Source of the DNA: Rotaria macrura
Lineage: Eukaryota; Rotifera; Eurotatoria; Philodinida; Philodinidae
DNA length: 64,000 bases
NCBI GenBank assembly: GCA_900239685.1
Contig: OENT01000002.1
Span: forward strand, 558,001-622,000
Direction of reading: 5' to 3'
Below are positions 43,450 to 56,592 of this stretch, one piece after another; positions within the stretch are counted from its first letter, which is position 1, and every line of letters starts with the position of its first letter. The notes beneath the pieces were generated by a model. That model was not told the DNA's origin. It ran no database searches and saw only the letters and a program-made list of their open reading frames with translations. The position numbers and the translations under genes are program-made.

Positions 43450-46126
43450 TTATTTCTGATCAGCATTGTTGTCCATCCAAGCGGGTACAACCGTAATATT
43501 AAGTAACGGTAGAGCTCGCAAAGGTCTTGATGATTTATTAGCTGAAACGTCCATCGTTGGTATTGTAGATACATCATCATTAGTTGCAGCATCATCGTGA
43601 AAAGTGGTTTTTCGTGCTATCATAGAATGTGGTCGGGAAGGTATTGGTGTTGTTGTATTTGAATTTTGGGTTCTTGACCACATTGAACTACGACGTCTTT
43701 GTCTTTGATTGGTAACGAGTGCACCTGCTGATGTGTTCAATAGATTATTATTCATGACATCAACATAAATTCCATTTTTAACTTGTGGCAATATCTTCGC
43801 TCGTTTCGATGGTGTAAGTGGGATTGAGGTCACACTCACTTCAGATGTACTTGTAGTCGGTACTGTATCACAACCGTTTGAAGACATTGGTGAAATTTTA
43901 TTTGGTTTCGACGATATGGGAATGCCTTTAACAACATGTGTTGTATTCGTTCCAGTATTATTCGATGGTGATATTGATAATTTGCGTTCACGATATGAAC
44001 CTGGAGCATTGTTATTTTTTCTAATAACTCGTCGTGGATTTCGTTTCCCATCGATAGGTGGTTTTGTACGAACTATTTGAAAACATGTTTGAGTTTCTTG
44101 ATCAGGATTTATTTTATCACTCCATACTAAAAGAATAATAATATACCTGCATGCATTTTATTGATGTAAAGGAAAAAAATTCAAGTTAGCACATGAATCG
44201 TAAAGAGAAATTGTCTTCTATTATATTTTGTATTTTATAACTACTTAATAGCTGTTGGTCGATGCGACAAGAGTCTTATATTGCAGCATACTCATTCAAT
44301 TCCATTAAAAATAAAATATACTTAATTATTTTTTTTACACTATTGATCGTATCTAAAAATAATTCGAAAAAAATAATATTTCTAAGAACGAGACAGAACG
44401 AATCCTAACAAATTTTGCATAAATCAGCGGACGTTTTTTCCTTCAATGCAAAAATTAGTTTCTTTTTATTGATTTTTCCTGACGACATGTTTAATTATAT
44501 GGCTATGTGTATATTCGAAAAGAGATAGCATACATTTCACACTTCTTACCGTTCGATATTGATACTGAAGGTCGACTCGATGTTGTTATTGATAATTTTG
44601 AATTGTATTCTTCTTTTGGTAATAGTTTATTTTTATATAAACAAAAACCGAGTAAAATTAAAAGCAATAATGATACAAGTCCCAATACGATTCCTAAAAT
44701 AATGTACCATGCAGGTGAACCCGATCCTGAAGAACCATTTGAACCAATGCCACCATTCTGAAAAAACCAAACATGAAAAGTTGTCGCATAAAGGACAATG
44801 TTTGTTTACCACTGAAGGGCCACTTCCTCCACCTGAATCAGATGTAGTGTTACTTGGACTATTGGTTGTTGTGATGACTGTTGTACCCGTTGACCAATAT
44901 GTCGGCGGTGTTAATGTTGAACTTGTTGAATTTGTATAAACAGAACAAAACACATCTGTTCGATTAGAAAGCACATAATTAGTACACGAATTTGATGCAC
45001 TAAAATTTGAAAAAATATATTTTTCTCCAAAAGTTGATGCTGGCGATGAACACGTCGCTTGTGATAATAGAGCTGTACCACTTGACAACTGCGGAAAGTC
45101 ACTTATATTATCATTTATAAATGTTACTAAATAGTAGGATTCACAATCACATATTAAAGAATTGTTTGTTAGTAGCAGATTCGAAATGGCAACTATGAAA
45201 TAAGATGTACTGGTTACACTAAGGGTTGAACATGCACCATATTGTTCAAGTAAGTAATCGGATACCCGTTCAAGTTGATTGTTATTCAAATAAAAACTAC
45301 GCGGATCTGGAGTTTCAGTGAACTGCTTGACATATATTGGAACTTGATTTGTAAAATTCTTAATTAAATTACTGTCCATGTCAATTACCATATATTGTTC
45401 TAAATGAAAAACATGTCATTTGAAATCATTGAAAAAACTGTGAAAAGAAAATACTAATTTACGAGTCTTAACGAATAAAGGCCAAAGATCAACATTAGTT
45501 ATTTCATTATAACTAAAATTCATTGAAACGATCGTCGAAGGAAAATTAACAAAAGTTGTCTGATTAATTGTAGGCATTGTTGTTAAATTATTTTGAGAAA
45601 AATCTATGGTTTGTAATTTATTGTTAACTTGAATAAAATTTAAATTAACATCAGTTATGTAATTATTTGATAAATCGAGTGCGATTAAATTTGAACCTAA
45701 ACAAGCAAATTCAGATGTATTCAATGAACCAGTTATACTGTTCGATGAGAGATCAAGTGTAGCAATATTTGGATATGCTGAGCACATGTTCGTTGGTAAT
45801 GTTATTAAAGGACCATGATCACCAGCTCTTAATGGACTAACACTTATATGAGTCACATTTGTTTGAAGTTTTGTATCGCTTAGTGTAGGGAATGCAGTAA
45901 GAATAGGCGTTGAACTACAAACAATATCTAATTGTATATTGCCTGTCAGTGTACAATTGCACGATGATGTACCAGGACACAAATTCGTTAAAATTGATGA
46001 TTGAACAACATTTCGACCTAATAACTATGATGGAAAGACAATATAGTTAAAAATTCGTCGGTAATCTCGCATAGTACTTACAGTCAAAATCAAAAAAAAA
46101 TAGACAAAAAATCCTTTTTGCTGCAT
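43450..46126 (-). CDS. Leucine-rich-repeat single-pass transmembrane protein
   Basis: Receptor-like protein of about 693 residues. Five minus-strand exons in reading order: 46126-46082, 46024-45463, 45399-44810, 44757-44550 and 44126-43450, all in phase. Exon 1 encodes a signal peptide (MQQKGFFVYFFLILT). The ectodomain starts Cys-rich (CPGTSSCNCTL), then has LRRs such as IATLDLSSNSITG, LIALDLSNNYITD and LQTIDFSQNNLTTMP. An LRR C-terminal cap follows (LICDCESYYLVTFI with later cysteines) and then a Ser/Thr/Gly-rich stalk. One transmembrane helix (WYIILGIVLGLVSLLLLILL, about residues 416-440) precedes a cytoplasmic tail of about 250 residues. The tail is basic and Ser/Thr-rich with no TIR, kinase or other known domain. 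Many N-x-S/T sites suggest heavy glycosylation. Likely a cell-surface recognition protein; the ligand is unknown. Confidence 0.88.
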
Positions 46127-48320
46127 AGTCACCAAAGAATAATAATATGTTGCGTGTTAAAAACAACCAAGTAGATTTTTGAATTCTTCTATTCTCTCTC
46201 TCTCCTCCTCGTGTGTCCACAAACATCTTGTTCGTTGTTTTAGATATTTGGCATGCATACAAACTATTGATTATTGTTTGCAATGTCAAAGAAGCCAAAT
46301 CAAATTTTATTGAAAAAAAACTTTTGATGAAATACAATAACCATCCACTCTTCTATTTTGCATTAGATAAATTTTCATTTTTTTCGACGCAATTTATTTG
46401 CTTATCTACTTAGGTTTTATCGTATCTCTTTGTATTAAATAAATACTAATTTTGAACAAATAATCAAAAAATTTGAATGATTTTGAATGAGAAATATCTG
46501 TATATAAATATAAACTGAACCTCGAATGATGAATGTATTTAGTATGATTCTACAGAAATTGAACACTTGAGAGTTTTGTATTTGTATTCTTTATAAAAAT
46601 TTAACGTTATGTAATAAATGTTATTAGAAATAAGCAGGGAGAATTGATTTGACAGTATATGAATGAAAATTGTAATAAATGGTTTTTAGGCTTCGAACAC
46701 GAATTTTCCTTCGAATGAAAAAAAAACGGAAAACTGGGGCTGTGCGATCAAAAGGCTTTTCACTGTATGTTGTTCAAATTTAAAATATCAGCAAATTACT
46801 GTTTCCATTCTCAATTAAAATCATATATCTTTATTATATTTATTTTTCGAGATAGATTCCTTCATTTTCCTGCCAAATAGTTAATTCTCGACGTATTCAA
46901 CAAAGGAGTTGTTCCTAATATATAACAAAGTGTTATTTATATAAGGTCTGTAATTATATATCAGCAACAGTTTTCACGGCTCATAATTAACGGCAGACGC
47001 CAATAAAAATATTTGATTTATCTGTAGAATAACAAGGTAACAGTAGCAGTTCTTAGAGTTTAATTTTGTGGTTCCAAAGAATTTTAGATTCTGTTTCACA
47101 CTATGGAACAACGATATTTCTCCGACTTTTAAAAACATGCATGCAGTCGAATCAATGCTTTTATTTTATCCATTGACACGAAAATAAGTATAGAATAATT
47201 CGCTTCGTTCGCTGAATTCTTCATAATATACATTTACCTACTTGATTCTACATCTTCAATAACATATGAAGAAATTTATTCCTTCATTCTATTAGCAGTA
47301 GGATTAAAATTAGAATTAAGAATTTACCCAGCGGGGATATTTGAGAGATGAGAATTGGCATCATTGAAAATGCTATTCATATATGGTTATTCAGTTTGTT
47401 GTGTGCAGATTATACGCGGTTCTAAGTTTCAGAGAAATGAAGTTAATTCAAATGTTGACATTTATTTGACCTTGTATTGATCTGTTTTGCTCTAAAGTTC
47501 TTCACATAGAAAAAACTGCAGCATGCTACTACACTCATTTATTCGAAGGCAAAACAAACGTTTTCGTTTCCTCTGAAAATATTATGCAAGAAAACGTACA
47601 GCTTTCGTGATTCTGTTTTCGAATCTCTCGGTTATTCTTCAGGTAGGTCTTCGTCACATAAGAAGTGCTAGTCAATCGGTGAAAAAGTTCTCTGATTACG
47701 CTTGCTTTTCTAGCCGCTCCATATGCATTAAAATGCATCGGAAACTATTGTTTTACATCAATTAAGAGGTTGTCGCTCCTTAATTTTCAAAATTTTTTCA
47801 TGAATGGCTAAAATATGCACTGAATACCAATCTTTGCATCAAAATGAAAAAAGCTCAATGGTTCTTAGCTGATAGTATGATTAATAGATCCCAAATAATA
47901 ACTGTGATACACTCGGATGACATCAATCCAGTTTTATTGTTATTTCGAAAAAAACGACGGATCGATTCGCAGAAAGTATATTATTTTGATGCCTCTATCG
48001 GTACCTATATATTGCACAATCCAAAGCTCAGGGCTCAAAAAAGAATTGAGCTACGGTTAGTGATATTCTGCTGCTAAAGAATGACCGAATTGTAGATCAA
48101 TATCGTATTTTTTAATATTGAAGTTTAATACTTGTGGCCTCAAAACGTTTTCCTTTAATGGAAGCTATGCAGAAACTTGAACCCAGCTTCTATGATATGT
48201 ATTAATGCAGGTATCTATTCGAAATCACATATGGAGATCAATGAGACATAACAGTAGAAGCGTAAACCAATAGATTTTGAAGAAACGATAAGTTACGCTT
48301 GCACATTTAAATTATGACCT

Positions 48321-48558
48321 CCCAGGTCGAATGATACGGACCGTTGAGTGGACGCAGTTATACGGACCGTAACATCATTAAAATAGGGCCGCATACGGCC
48401 GTATTTTCACAGTACACGGCTCCATGTACGGTGCTATTTCTGGGCACAGTAATAAAGGATCGTATACTGTGAAAATACGGCCGTATATGGCCCTATTTTA
48501 ATGCTGTTACGGTCCGTATAACTGCGTCCACTCAACGGTCCGTATCGTTCGACCTGGG
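48321..48558. mobile_element. Foldback element A with 94-bp terminal inverted repeats
   Basis: The left arm 48321-48414 begins CCCAGGTCGAATGATACGG. The right arm 48465-48558 is its reverse complement with about four differences in 94 positions. A 50-bp loop separates them. The arms are rich in CGG/CCG and in a repeated TACGGACCGT phrase, unlike the AT-rich surroundings. No coding capacity. It is probably a non-autonomous DNA element. No clear target-site duplication was seen. Confidence 0.85.
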
Positions 48559-48569
48559 ATATACACGTG

Positions 48570-48824
48570 TCGAACGATACGGTTCATCTACGCCCCGTGT
48601 ACGAGCAGCATATGGAGCGCAGAATTACTGACCGTACCATTATTGAAGAAGGCCGTTTTACGATCGTGTACCGTGACAATACCACCTTGTATTACTGTGC
48701 CCCGGCACCGGCATGGTATATTAGGCCGTATCTTCACAGTGTAAGACCATAAAATAGCCTATTGCAATGATGGTACGGTCCGTAATTCTGCGCCCGATAT
48801 ATGGATCTTATCGTTCGACCTGGG
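48570..48824. mobile_element. Foldback element B, related to A and abutting it
   Basis: The left arm starts TCGAACGATACGG and carries GCGCAGAATTACTGACCGTACC. The right arm is an imperfect inverted copy ending ATCGTTCGACCTGGG, the same terminus as element A. It is more diverged than A. Its left end lacks the expected CCCAGG, so it is truncated or was joined to A by rearrangement. Confidence 0.7.
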
Positions 48825-49369
48825 TATTTTATCATACCGATTACTCGATGCGTAGATATGATATGTTTCGGATCAGTGCTGTATCAAAGCCTCGTACACA
48901 GTTCAATCTATTCTATGAACTAATCTACTGATTGTTTCCTTTACAGAACAAGTAAAATAGTTAAAAGAATACAAGCCCTCGTAATCTCATTCATGCCATT
49001 CGATTACTTTCATTGATTTGAAGAGCTAACAGGAGTGTAGCATAAACGTTTTTTTCTCAAAAGGTCAATTACCCCAAGTTTTACTAGTTTTCGACGAAGG
49101 TCCTTTATTGAATTACTATTAAGCCAACTACGTATATAATTATTTCTTATGGACAATCATTCACAATGTGCTCTGATAGCCGTCAACTTGCTGCCGCAAA
49201 ATAATCAAAGGTGCATGAACATGTTGAATAGAAGACGCAAGACAATTATTCTATTTGTTACTTAAATATACTGCAAATCACTTTAAAATGGTACCCTCAC
49301 TATCAAACTGAGTGCTTTTCAGTTGTACAAATAAAACTATAATAATTACCCACGTCGAAGACGTACGGT

Positions 49370-49671
49370 GGGAACTGGCCGGATCCAGTGTTATTTCCAC
49401 GATTTCCAGAAGCAGGTTTCCGAAATCGGTTCTGGCTTACTTCCCAACAATTCCTGGCACCGGAGCGTATCCACGGATATGGTTCTCGTTTTCTACACGG
49501 GATCCATCGACGGAAAACACCGTTTCCAAGCTCGGAGTGCGTACGATCCAGATCTGACCGTTTCCGGAATGGATACTGGTAACGTAAAAAGCAATTTTCC
49601 CATCCGGAGAGAACACGGCTCAGATCTGACCGTTTCCGCTAAGCTCACGAAAACTCAACTGGCCGTTTCCC
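49370..49671. repeat. GC-richer repeat island with internal duplications
   Basis: The base composition differs sharply from the flanks. The 17-mer CAGATCTGACCGTTTCC occurs at 49549-49565 and again at 49621-49637, 72 bp apart, and shorter CCGTTTCC phrases recur. The ends GGGAACTGGCC and GGCCGTTTCCC are near-inverted (9 of 11 positions). No family similarity was found in any frame. It is likely an old mobile-element fragment. Confidence 0.5.
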
Positions 49672-51091
49672 AAACAGCGCTAAATACTCAGAATTACTAC
49701 GTAAAGTCTCCGAATTATGAATCCAGCTTCTACTTCTTTTTTTAACAAGCCTCAAACAACACCAGAACATACCCTGGGAACAAATACCATTCAAGTAAAC
49801 ATTATACAGTTCTCTCCAAAGTTGCTTTGGTCACAAAAATGGGAATTTTAAGTCCGAAGACCTAAAAATCTGATTTTTAGACCTTTGCAAACCGAAAACG
49901 CGATTTATAAGAACAGCTCACATGTTAAACACCATCGTTTTAAGAATTACCAGAGTCTTCAATCAAGGTAAGTGGCGCTTCTAAAGGCTCAAAATGACCT
50001 ATCATTTTAAATTTTAATCGAAGACATTTGGAATGCAAGCTAATGCACTGAAAACAATAACACATTAAGTAACGAATCAAAAATTGTCACGTGAACCCAT
50101 AAATGTATGGTAAACTATCCATTGCGTCGACATAGTTCTTAAAATGAAGGATTTCGAAAAAAATCCCAAAAAGAACTCTAAAGGTCTTTTTTTGTAAAAT
50201 GCTGATTTGAGCATCTAGGATTGGTAGAAATGAGAATTTACCATTCGATGTAATTTTTTTTTCTAGCAGAGCCCTGATTTTTCAAGTAGAAATAATCTGG
50301 TTGGAAGATGGTCGATTCCGACTGTTTTCCGTTGCTTCTTTATCGGAGTATTGTTGTATTTTTGGGCCTGATCCGAACTTCGGAACGAACGATCTGGGTA
50401 GCATTCATTCTATGGGTACTAAGTAATTTCAAATATATGAAGAAAATGAGACAAAATGCGAAAGCCAAACACCAATAGTAAAAACATCATGTTCTTTTAA
50501 TCGCTTTATTGGAAAACGGTATTGCTGTCATTGAAAGTTAGAGAAGCACGTATTAAATCGATTGCTCTGTGAGTGCAGTTGTTTTTTCTAACACATCCAC
50601 ATTTTCGCAGCACTTGTTTTTTAAGGAATGTACAATTGTTGCTTCAGATCTGAAGTAATTTAAATGTCTAAAAACGCTCTTCAATTATAAAATCTGTAAT
50701 GATCATCGAGAGAGTGAAGCGAGAAAAGTTTCGTTTAGTGTTTGTAAGATACTATTCATGTTATCATCTAACATCAACATAATTTCTAACAGGCTTCGAC
50801 GCTTTCAGTATATTTTTATTGTAATTGTCGGTGAAATTACTAGATATAGACACATTAAGAAACTGGAGATTTACATTTTGTATTATCCGATTTTAATGTT
50901 CATGTTGTTCATTTCATTTGTATGCATCTCTTTATAGACCTATTATAGTAGAGTGTCATCGTGCTGAAAATAAAAGAGATCATGAGTAATTGATATTGGA
51001 GGAAAACCCGCCTCTGATGGGATGAAGAAATGAACAATGGCTTCAGAAATTACCGTATGCTTCTGTCATGTCATTCAATTTATTTTTTGTA

Positions 51092-52078
51092 CTAGTCATG
51101 GATTTGACATGGATTTATAGACGCTCTCGGGATCGGAACTACAGCTATTTGACGGTGTCTTCGGTCGTGTATGAGTATTGTGATTTTTCTTTTTAAATCA
51201 GGTAATGAGAACAGCGAGACGATTGGAAATAATAGCATGACCCAATACGTGACGAAGAAACAGATAAGTTGTCCTTCTACACTAACGTCATCGATTGGGA
51301 GACCACAATGTCGAATGATCCAAAGAACTGTACCAGGCAAATTAAATAATAAATAGAGTGCTGAAATAAATAGTATTTGACTGATCATTTTTCGATATTT
51401 TCTCCATTGAAACACTCCTTGACTACGTCTTTTATGCAAGATAGCACGAATCGGCAGAGTTACACAGAAACAAGCAATAATCATCGTACACAAACATCCA
51501 TGTACACCCATTTCCCATATTCCGAGTATTGGATTAAGAAGATGACATGGAGTAGCAGAACACACTGGTAGTTTATAATCGTATGCGTGCTGACACGGTG
51601 GAAAAAAGATAACAACTGTATAATAGATGCTTGCATACAATAGAAGAATAGCCAATGGCAGATAATGAACAAAGAAACGTTTTTTGTTAGTTGAAACCCA
51701 TTGACCATGAAATATAAGAATATGTCGTTCAATGGATGCCCATGCTAGAATGATTGAAGCTGTATTGTAAAAGCCAAGATCAACCAACCACCATATGAGG
51801 CAACGTGTAGGTGTTTGAGGCCATACGATGCCCCGTCGAATAAAGTCTAAATACCATGGAATATCAGTTAATTGAAAACAAAGTGCTAAGATAAGTAAAA
51901 CAATGATTGTATGATTATGTAAAGCATGTCGTAGATTTCGATCAAATAGTAGATGATAAAGAACAAATAAAGAACATGTGACAGATGGAATCTCGAAGAC
52001 CATCAATAACCAAAATCGAAGAGAACGTGGCCATGAAATTTCAGAGTTTTGAAAAACGTTGGAATTGTTTTCGGTCAT
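51092..52078 (-). CDS. Rhodopsin-like G-protein-coupled receptor, orphan
   Basis: Intronless 328-residue seven-helix membrane protein. Hydrophobic segments lie near residues 22-45, 57-77, 94-118, 137-160, 185-213, 231-256 and 271-293. The end of helix 3 reads ASIERHIL, the equivalent of the E/DRY region. Cys93 before helix 3 and cysteines in the second extracellular loop (162, 173, 178) allow the usual disulfide. The third intracellular loop is basic (HKRRSQGVFQWRKYRK). Helix 7 has FPIVSLFSLPDLKRK, with no clear NPxxY. Intronless, diverged rhodopsin-class receptors of this kind are abundant in rotifer genomes, but the ligand cannot be predicted. The start ATG is followed by a short polar N-terminus carrying an N-x-S-type site. 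Confidence 0.85.
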   Translation of the reverse strand: MTENNSNVFQNSEISWPRSLRFWLLMVFEIPSVTCSLFVLYHLLFDRNLRHALHNHTIIVLLILALCFQLTDIPWYLDFIRRGIVWPQTPTRCLIWWLVDLGFYNTASIILAWASIERHILIFHGQWVSTNKKRFFVHYLPLAILLLYASIYYTVVIFFPPCQHAYDYKLPVCSATPCHLLNPILGIWEMGVHGCLCTMIIACFCVTLPIRAILHKRRSQGVFQWRKYRKMISQILFISALYLLFNLPGTVLWIIRHCGLPIDDVSVEGQLICFFVTYWVMLLFPIVSLFSLPDLKRKITILIHDRRHRQIAVVPIPRASINPCQIHD

Positions 52079-55000
52079 GTGAAAATTGGTACTTGCGTAT
52101 TATATTCTTCAACAAATTCTAAAAATTGGATTCGAGCTTAAAAAGAGTAACTACTATATAGATATTATTCGATCTCTCAATCCCTGAAGAAAATGAGAAG
52201 TGTCACTGTTATTGCTCAACAAGTGCTCAAAGATACTTTGGAATTTCTATCATAAAAGAAGTAGTAAATGTTAATTGGAGAATGAAGGAAATCTTAATAC
52301 AAAAAAAAAACAAAATCGAAAATTAAATCTATGAGAGAAAAATTTCTTAATCTTCATATAAACGATGCTTTTTCTGTATCTACATGTTGATTCTAATATC
52401 GTGATACAAGATAGACATAAAATATGAAATAATCAAAGTAAAGTTCTGAGCTGTTTATAAACTGTATTATTCTAGAAAAGACAAACGATGTAATTATAAA
52501 GGAAATATGTGAAGGAACCTATGCAGATTACTATCTGTTTTCGTGTAATAATTTCGATAAGACCCAATGTATGTAGTTTAATTACAAGCGAGGGCTCAGC
52601 TCATTTTACTGACATTCAAAAGGATACAAAATGAACGCATAAATATTGTCATCGATAATTTACTAACATCGTTTTGAACGGACTATATTGTGTCGAACAA
52701 AACCTATTGATCTGTTTCTTTAAAATAAACGGAGAAAATGTGAATTGAATAGTTGCTTTTCTACGTTGCATTATCCCTTGATACGCTTATCTTAATTTCT
52801 GTAACTATGTTTTTTTTTCTTACAGTGTCTCATACATATCGTCTATAACTATTAGATTTACTTTATCGATAATTTTCAGATATTTTATGGTTTAACTAAT
52901 TTATTTCGTAAGACTGACGCAAAAAACGAACTCTAACCATGCTTTAGTGCCGTCTAATGATTAGTGGATCATGTATACTGTTTTAAATTTTGTGTGACTC
53001 CATACCCGCAAAAATCTTTTTTCATTATACTGCCAAAGCCAAGAAATATTTCCAGTTCGAACTCGAATAGAATATGCACGTTTTTTTAGAGCTAAAATTT
53101 ATTCATCTAGTACATTAGTATAGATTTCTTTATCGTATTGGTTATATAATCAAACTGAAATTTAGAACATCGATGTGAGAAATTTCTCATTGTCGGTATT
53201 TGTACGATTAATGGTTGGCTATGTACGAGTTGATGATGAATAGGTCCCATTGACTGACAATGCATTCGAATTCCATGAAGTGTTCGAGAATCGTTCATAT
53301 CGGATGCTTCGAGGAACTGTGACCATAGGCAACTTCCCAAGCAGACAAAATTTTTCAAAAACGCGTTTAAGCGCCCGAAAATGGAAGGAAAATCTAGGAA
53401 AGTGGACTTGTTTGGATGGCAATCGACCTTCCCGATTGTAAGTGAAAAACGCTCATATCCCCATCTTCTTGTGCATTTAATCGTGTTTTCAGTGATAAAA
53501 CGCGTGTAAATGCACAAAAAAAGAGAAATAGTGGTCTTTTATTTCATAGTCGTTATAAATGATTGGATCATAATAAGAATTCTTAAGTATTAATAAGGTG
53601 ACCAATGTTTCTCTTTTTTTATGCATTTACACGCGTTTTATCACTGAAAACACGATTAAATGCACAAGAAGATGGGGAAATGAGCGTTTTTCACTTACAA
53701 TCGGGAAGGTCGATTGCCATCCAAACACGTCCATTTTCCTAGATTTTCCTTCCATTTTCGGGTGCTTAAACGCGTTTTTGAAAAATTTTGCCTGCTTGGG
53801 TAATCGATAAGGATGCATTTCTATAGAATAACTAAAGGGAAAGCTATATACTTACAGCAGACACTCAATCTTTTGTGTACTTCTTCGAATAAAGAATAAG
53901 AAAGTGGTAAACAGGAACACTTGTCAAAAATATTGATTACAATCTTGAGAAAAATTTAGTTTACTCAACTTATTAGTAGTCTAGATAATTCAATGAAGTT
54001 CTACATATTCAACTGTTCTCTTCCGAACACTCAAAAGCACGGGTTTCTAGTTATTGTTGATTAGGAAATATCTTAGAAATACAGAACTGTATGAAACTTT
54101 ACTATTCACATTATTGTTTGATTCTTGTCTCACATAAGAACATAATTGCGTTCAACAGGGCAATTAAAGTTCAGATCTTAAGTTGTTTTTCAAAAAATTT
54201 GATTAACTTGTACACTCAAGTATGATGGACTTTTCAACATATGATTGATTAGAATTTCATCATGAAATCTTTCTTTTCCTGTTTCATGTATGGATCTATT
54301 TGCTAGCTTATTGACCACTTAAAGTCCAATCAGTTCATATCTCTACTAGATTTTCATAAGACCATAGTAGTCTAATTGTATTTGAAATTTCAACTTGAGC
54401 AAACTAATATGGGACAATAAAAAGTAATCACATGCTCAGCAGAAATATAGAGTTTATTAAGACAAGAATGTGTAAACTCACTTAGATGAGCGATCTAATG
54501 TTTTAGATATAAAAAGAGAAAGTGAATCACAAAACAACTCTTACCTCTTTCTGTTGATAATAACATTATAAGCTCTTGAGCAATTTAGCAACGATGAAAA
54601 ATTTATTCAAAAAACCGACAAACATTATTAATAAGCAAGGCCAACGTCAGAAACAATTATGATGCCGAGAAAAAAGATTCATTGTAGTAGAAAGCTCAAA
54701 TTATATTCTTTTATTTTCCAAGTCTGATTCTTTGTGACATTGACCTTGTCCGTTACTAATATATACTACTCTTAATATAACTTTTATTGAGTATTGGTCT
54801 TGCCAAACTTTATATATTTTCCTTTAGGCTTGTGTTCCGATCCCAATATTAAACGATTGAGTCGATAAAACTGCAAGACAGATATGTCCGTTTTCAATAA
54901 TATATTTGTTAAATTTCAGAGACTAAAGGCAGTTCATTAACAATGAAATGCTCATTGCGATGATGTATCGATAGGTTCATTGGGAAGCACAAAAGGATGT

Positions 55001-56592
55001 ATTTAAATAACAATTACTGTTGCAGTCATATAGAACCCATAATGCCGACTCCAAAAGATATTCATTTTAAAATTCTTTCTATTTGCATGGGCTTATTTAG
55101 ATTTTCCAGTAAATACAAATGCATATCGGTTAATTACGCTTTACTTTATCTCTCACTCTGAAATTAAGACTTATCACTGATTCATATATATTAATCTAGC
55201 TATTGAATGAACTTATTCATCGGACTTAGTCGAGCTTATTTAAAAAGTACTTAAATTATATAATAGACAAATATCAGCGATGAATTTTCTAGTGTGAGAA
55301 TATGTGATACAACTCTTAGACGAAAATTTTATCAAAAGCAGCACTGTAACAATCATTCTAAACAGCTAACATAGTTTATCCAAGCTTTATATATCACTCG
55401 CTATTTTCTCTTCGAAACAAGGATTTTCGCCACAAACATGATTATGAAAAATCGAATGTATGGAAAAGTAGTCTAAATCGTCATCTTTTATTAACGACAT
55501 TGGGTTTTCGTTTGGTGTCTTACTTTTTTTCACACCTATCTGGCATTTTCTATGTGAAAAGTATGTGCTTGTTTTTTAATATAAATTGATTTGACTTTTT
55601 CTATATCGTTGTTTCTTTTCTCTCTCTTGTATCTTCAAATTCTCAAAGAACTTTGATTGTTTAAAAGAGGGTGTCAAGATGAAGATATGACCGATTACAG
55701 TTTTCGAGTTAAACTATTTTACCACTATCCAACACAGTTATTTTGTAATTAAAGTATCACTGTTTCAATTTTATCAGAATTGTAATTTTTCTTCTCTAAA
55801 TAAACAAAAATTCAAGAGACAAGGCACGCATTAAGCACTGTTTAATCTGTCATAATCCATCAAAACAAAGAATAATATTATCCTGCAGAATAGATCAACA
55901 GAGAATTTTAGACTACCACTGAACTGTTTCGGATCGTTCTTTGCTGTGTATCAAGTGGCAATGCTAGATAAAAGAATGAACAGTTAACCTTATCTCTGCA
56001 CTGAAAACTAAGTCTACCTATTCCAAAAGTTTTACTCAATGTGGATGCACTTGATCCGATATATATTTTCCCCAATGAATTCTTTGAACAGACGGCACCT
56101 TTAAGTATAGTTTGAAAATGATTTGACTATTGTAGCGCTTAGCTATCAACTTACTTTAGTTAGCGAGAACATATATCCATGTTACTTTTAGTCATAGAAC
56201 AGAGTTACTATCAAATAATTTAGAAATTTGGAATAATTGTCTATCATAGCTCGTTCGGGTTTTTTTTAATCTTAATATAAGGCGGAAAGTTTCGCATATG
56301 AAAATGTTACTACGTCATTTATTTGGTTTAATCATGAATTGAGTTTTTTAATCATCATCTTTGTATTACTTTTATTAATCGTTTTGATATCTAGCTATGA
56401 TCGATAAAATTTAAGTCCAACTGTATCACAAAAGTTTGTTGCTTTCAAGCCATCAAATAATAAAAATTCTTCTTCTTATTTCATTATGGTCAATTCAACT
56501 TGCAAATATACAAGAGCAATTATCATGAAAAGAAAAAAAAAGTGCGTAAAAAATAGTACTCAATGAACAACGGAGAAGGAAAAACATCGTGA
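52079..56592. other. Gene-poor spacer containing a large foldback
   Basis: About 4.5 kb with no recognisable gene apart from the 465-bp inverted repeat at 53336-53800 (separate entry). The remaining sequence is AT-rich with frequent stops in all frames. Confidence 0.55.
53336..53800. mobile_element. Foldback element with 201-bp inverted arms
   Basis: The left arm 53336-53536 begins CCCAAGCAGACAAAATTTTT. The right arm 53600-53800 ends AAAAATTTTGCCTGCTTGGG and is the reverse complement of the left with few differences. The loop is 63 bp. Short open frames in both orientations are mirror images of the same arm and not genes. The near-identity of the arms suggests a young element or ongoing arm conversion. 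No transposase is encoded. Target-site duplication is unclear. Confidence 0.85.

Larger units (their letters stand above)
46127..51091. other. Gene-poor spacer rich in foldback elements
   Basis: No gene recognised. It holds an inverted-repeat pair at 48321-48824 and a GC-richer island at about 49370-49671, both listed separately. A plus-strand frame at 47844-48077 (77 residues) has no known relatives. The frame at 48567-48752 lies inside a foldback and is not credible. Confidence 0.55.

Noticed and set aside
48567..48752. 61-residue plus-strand open frame
   Set aside because: It lies inside a foldback element; the GC-rich arms simply lack stops.
53107..53818. Several short open frames of similar sequence in both directions
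   Set aside because: They are mirror readings of the two arms of the 53336-53800 inverted repeat.
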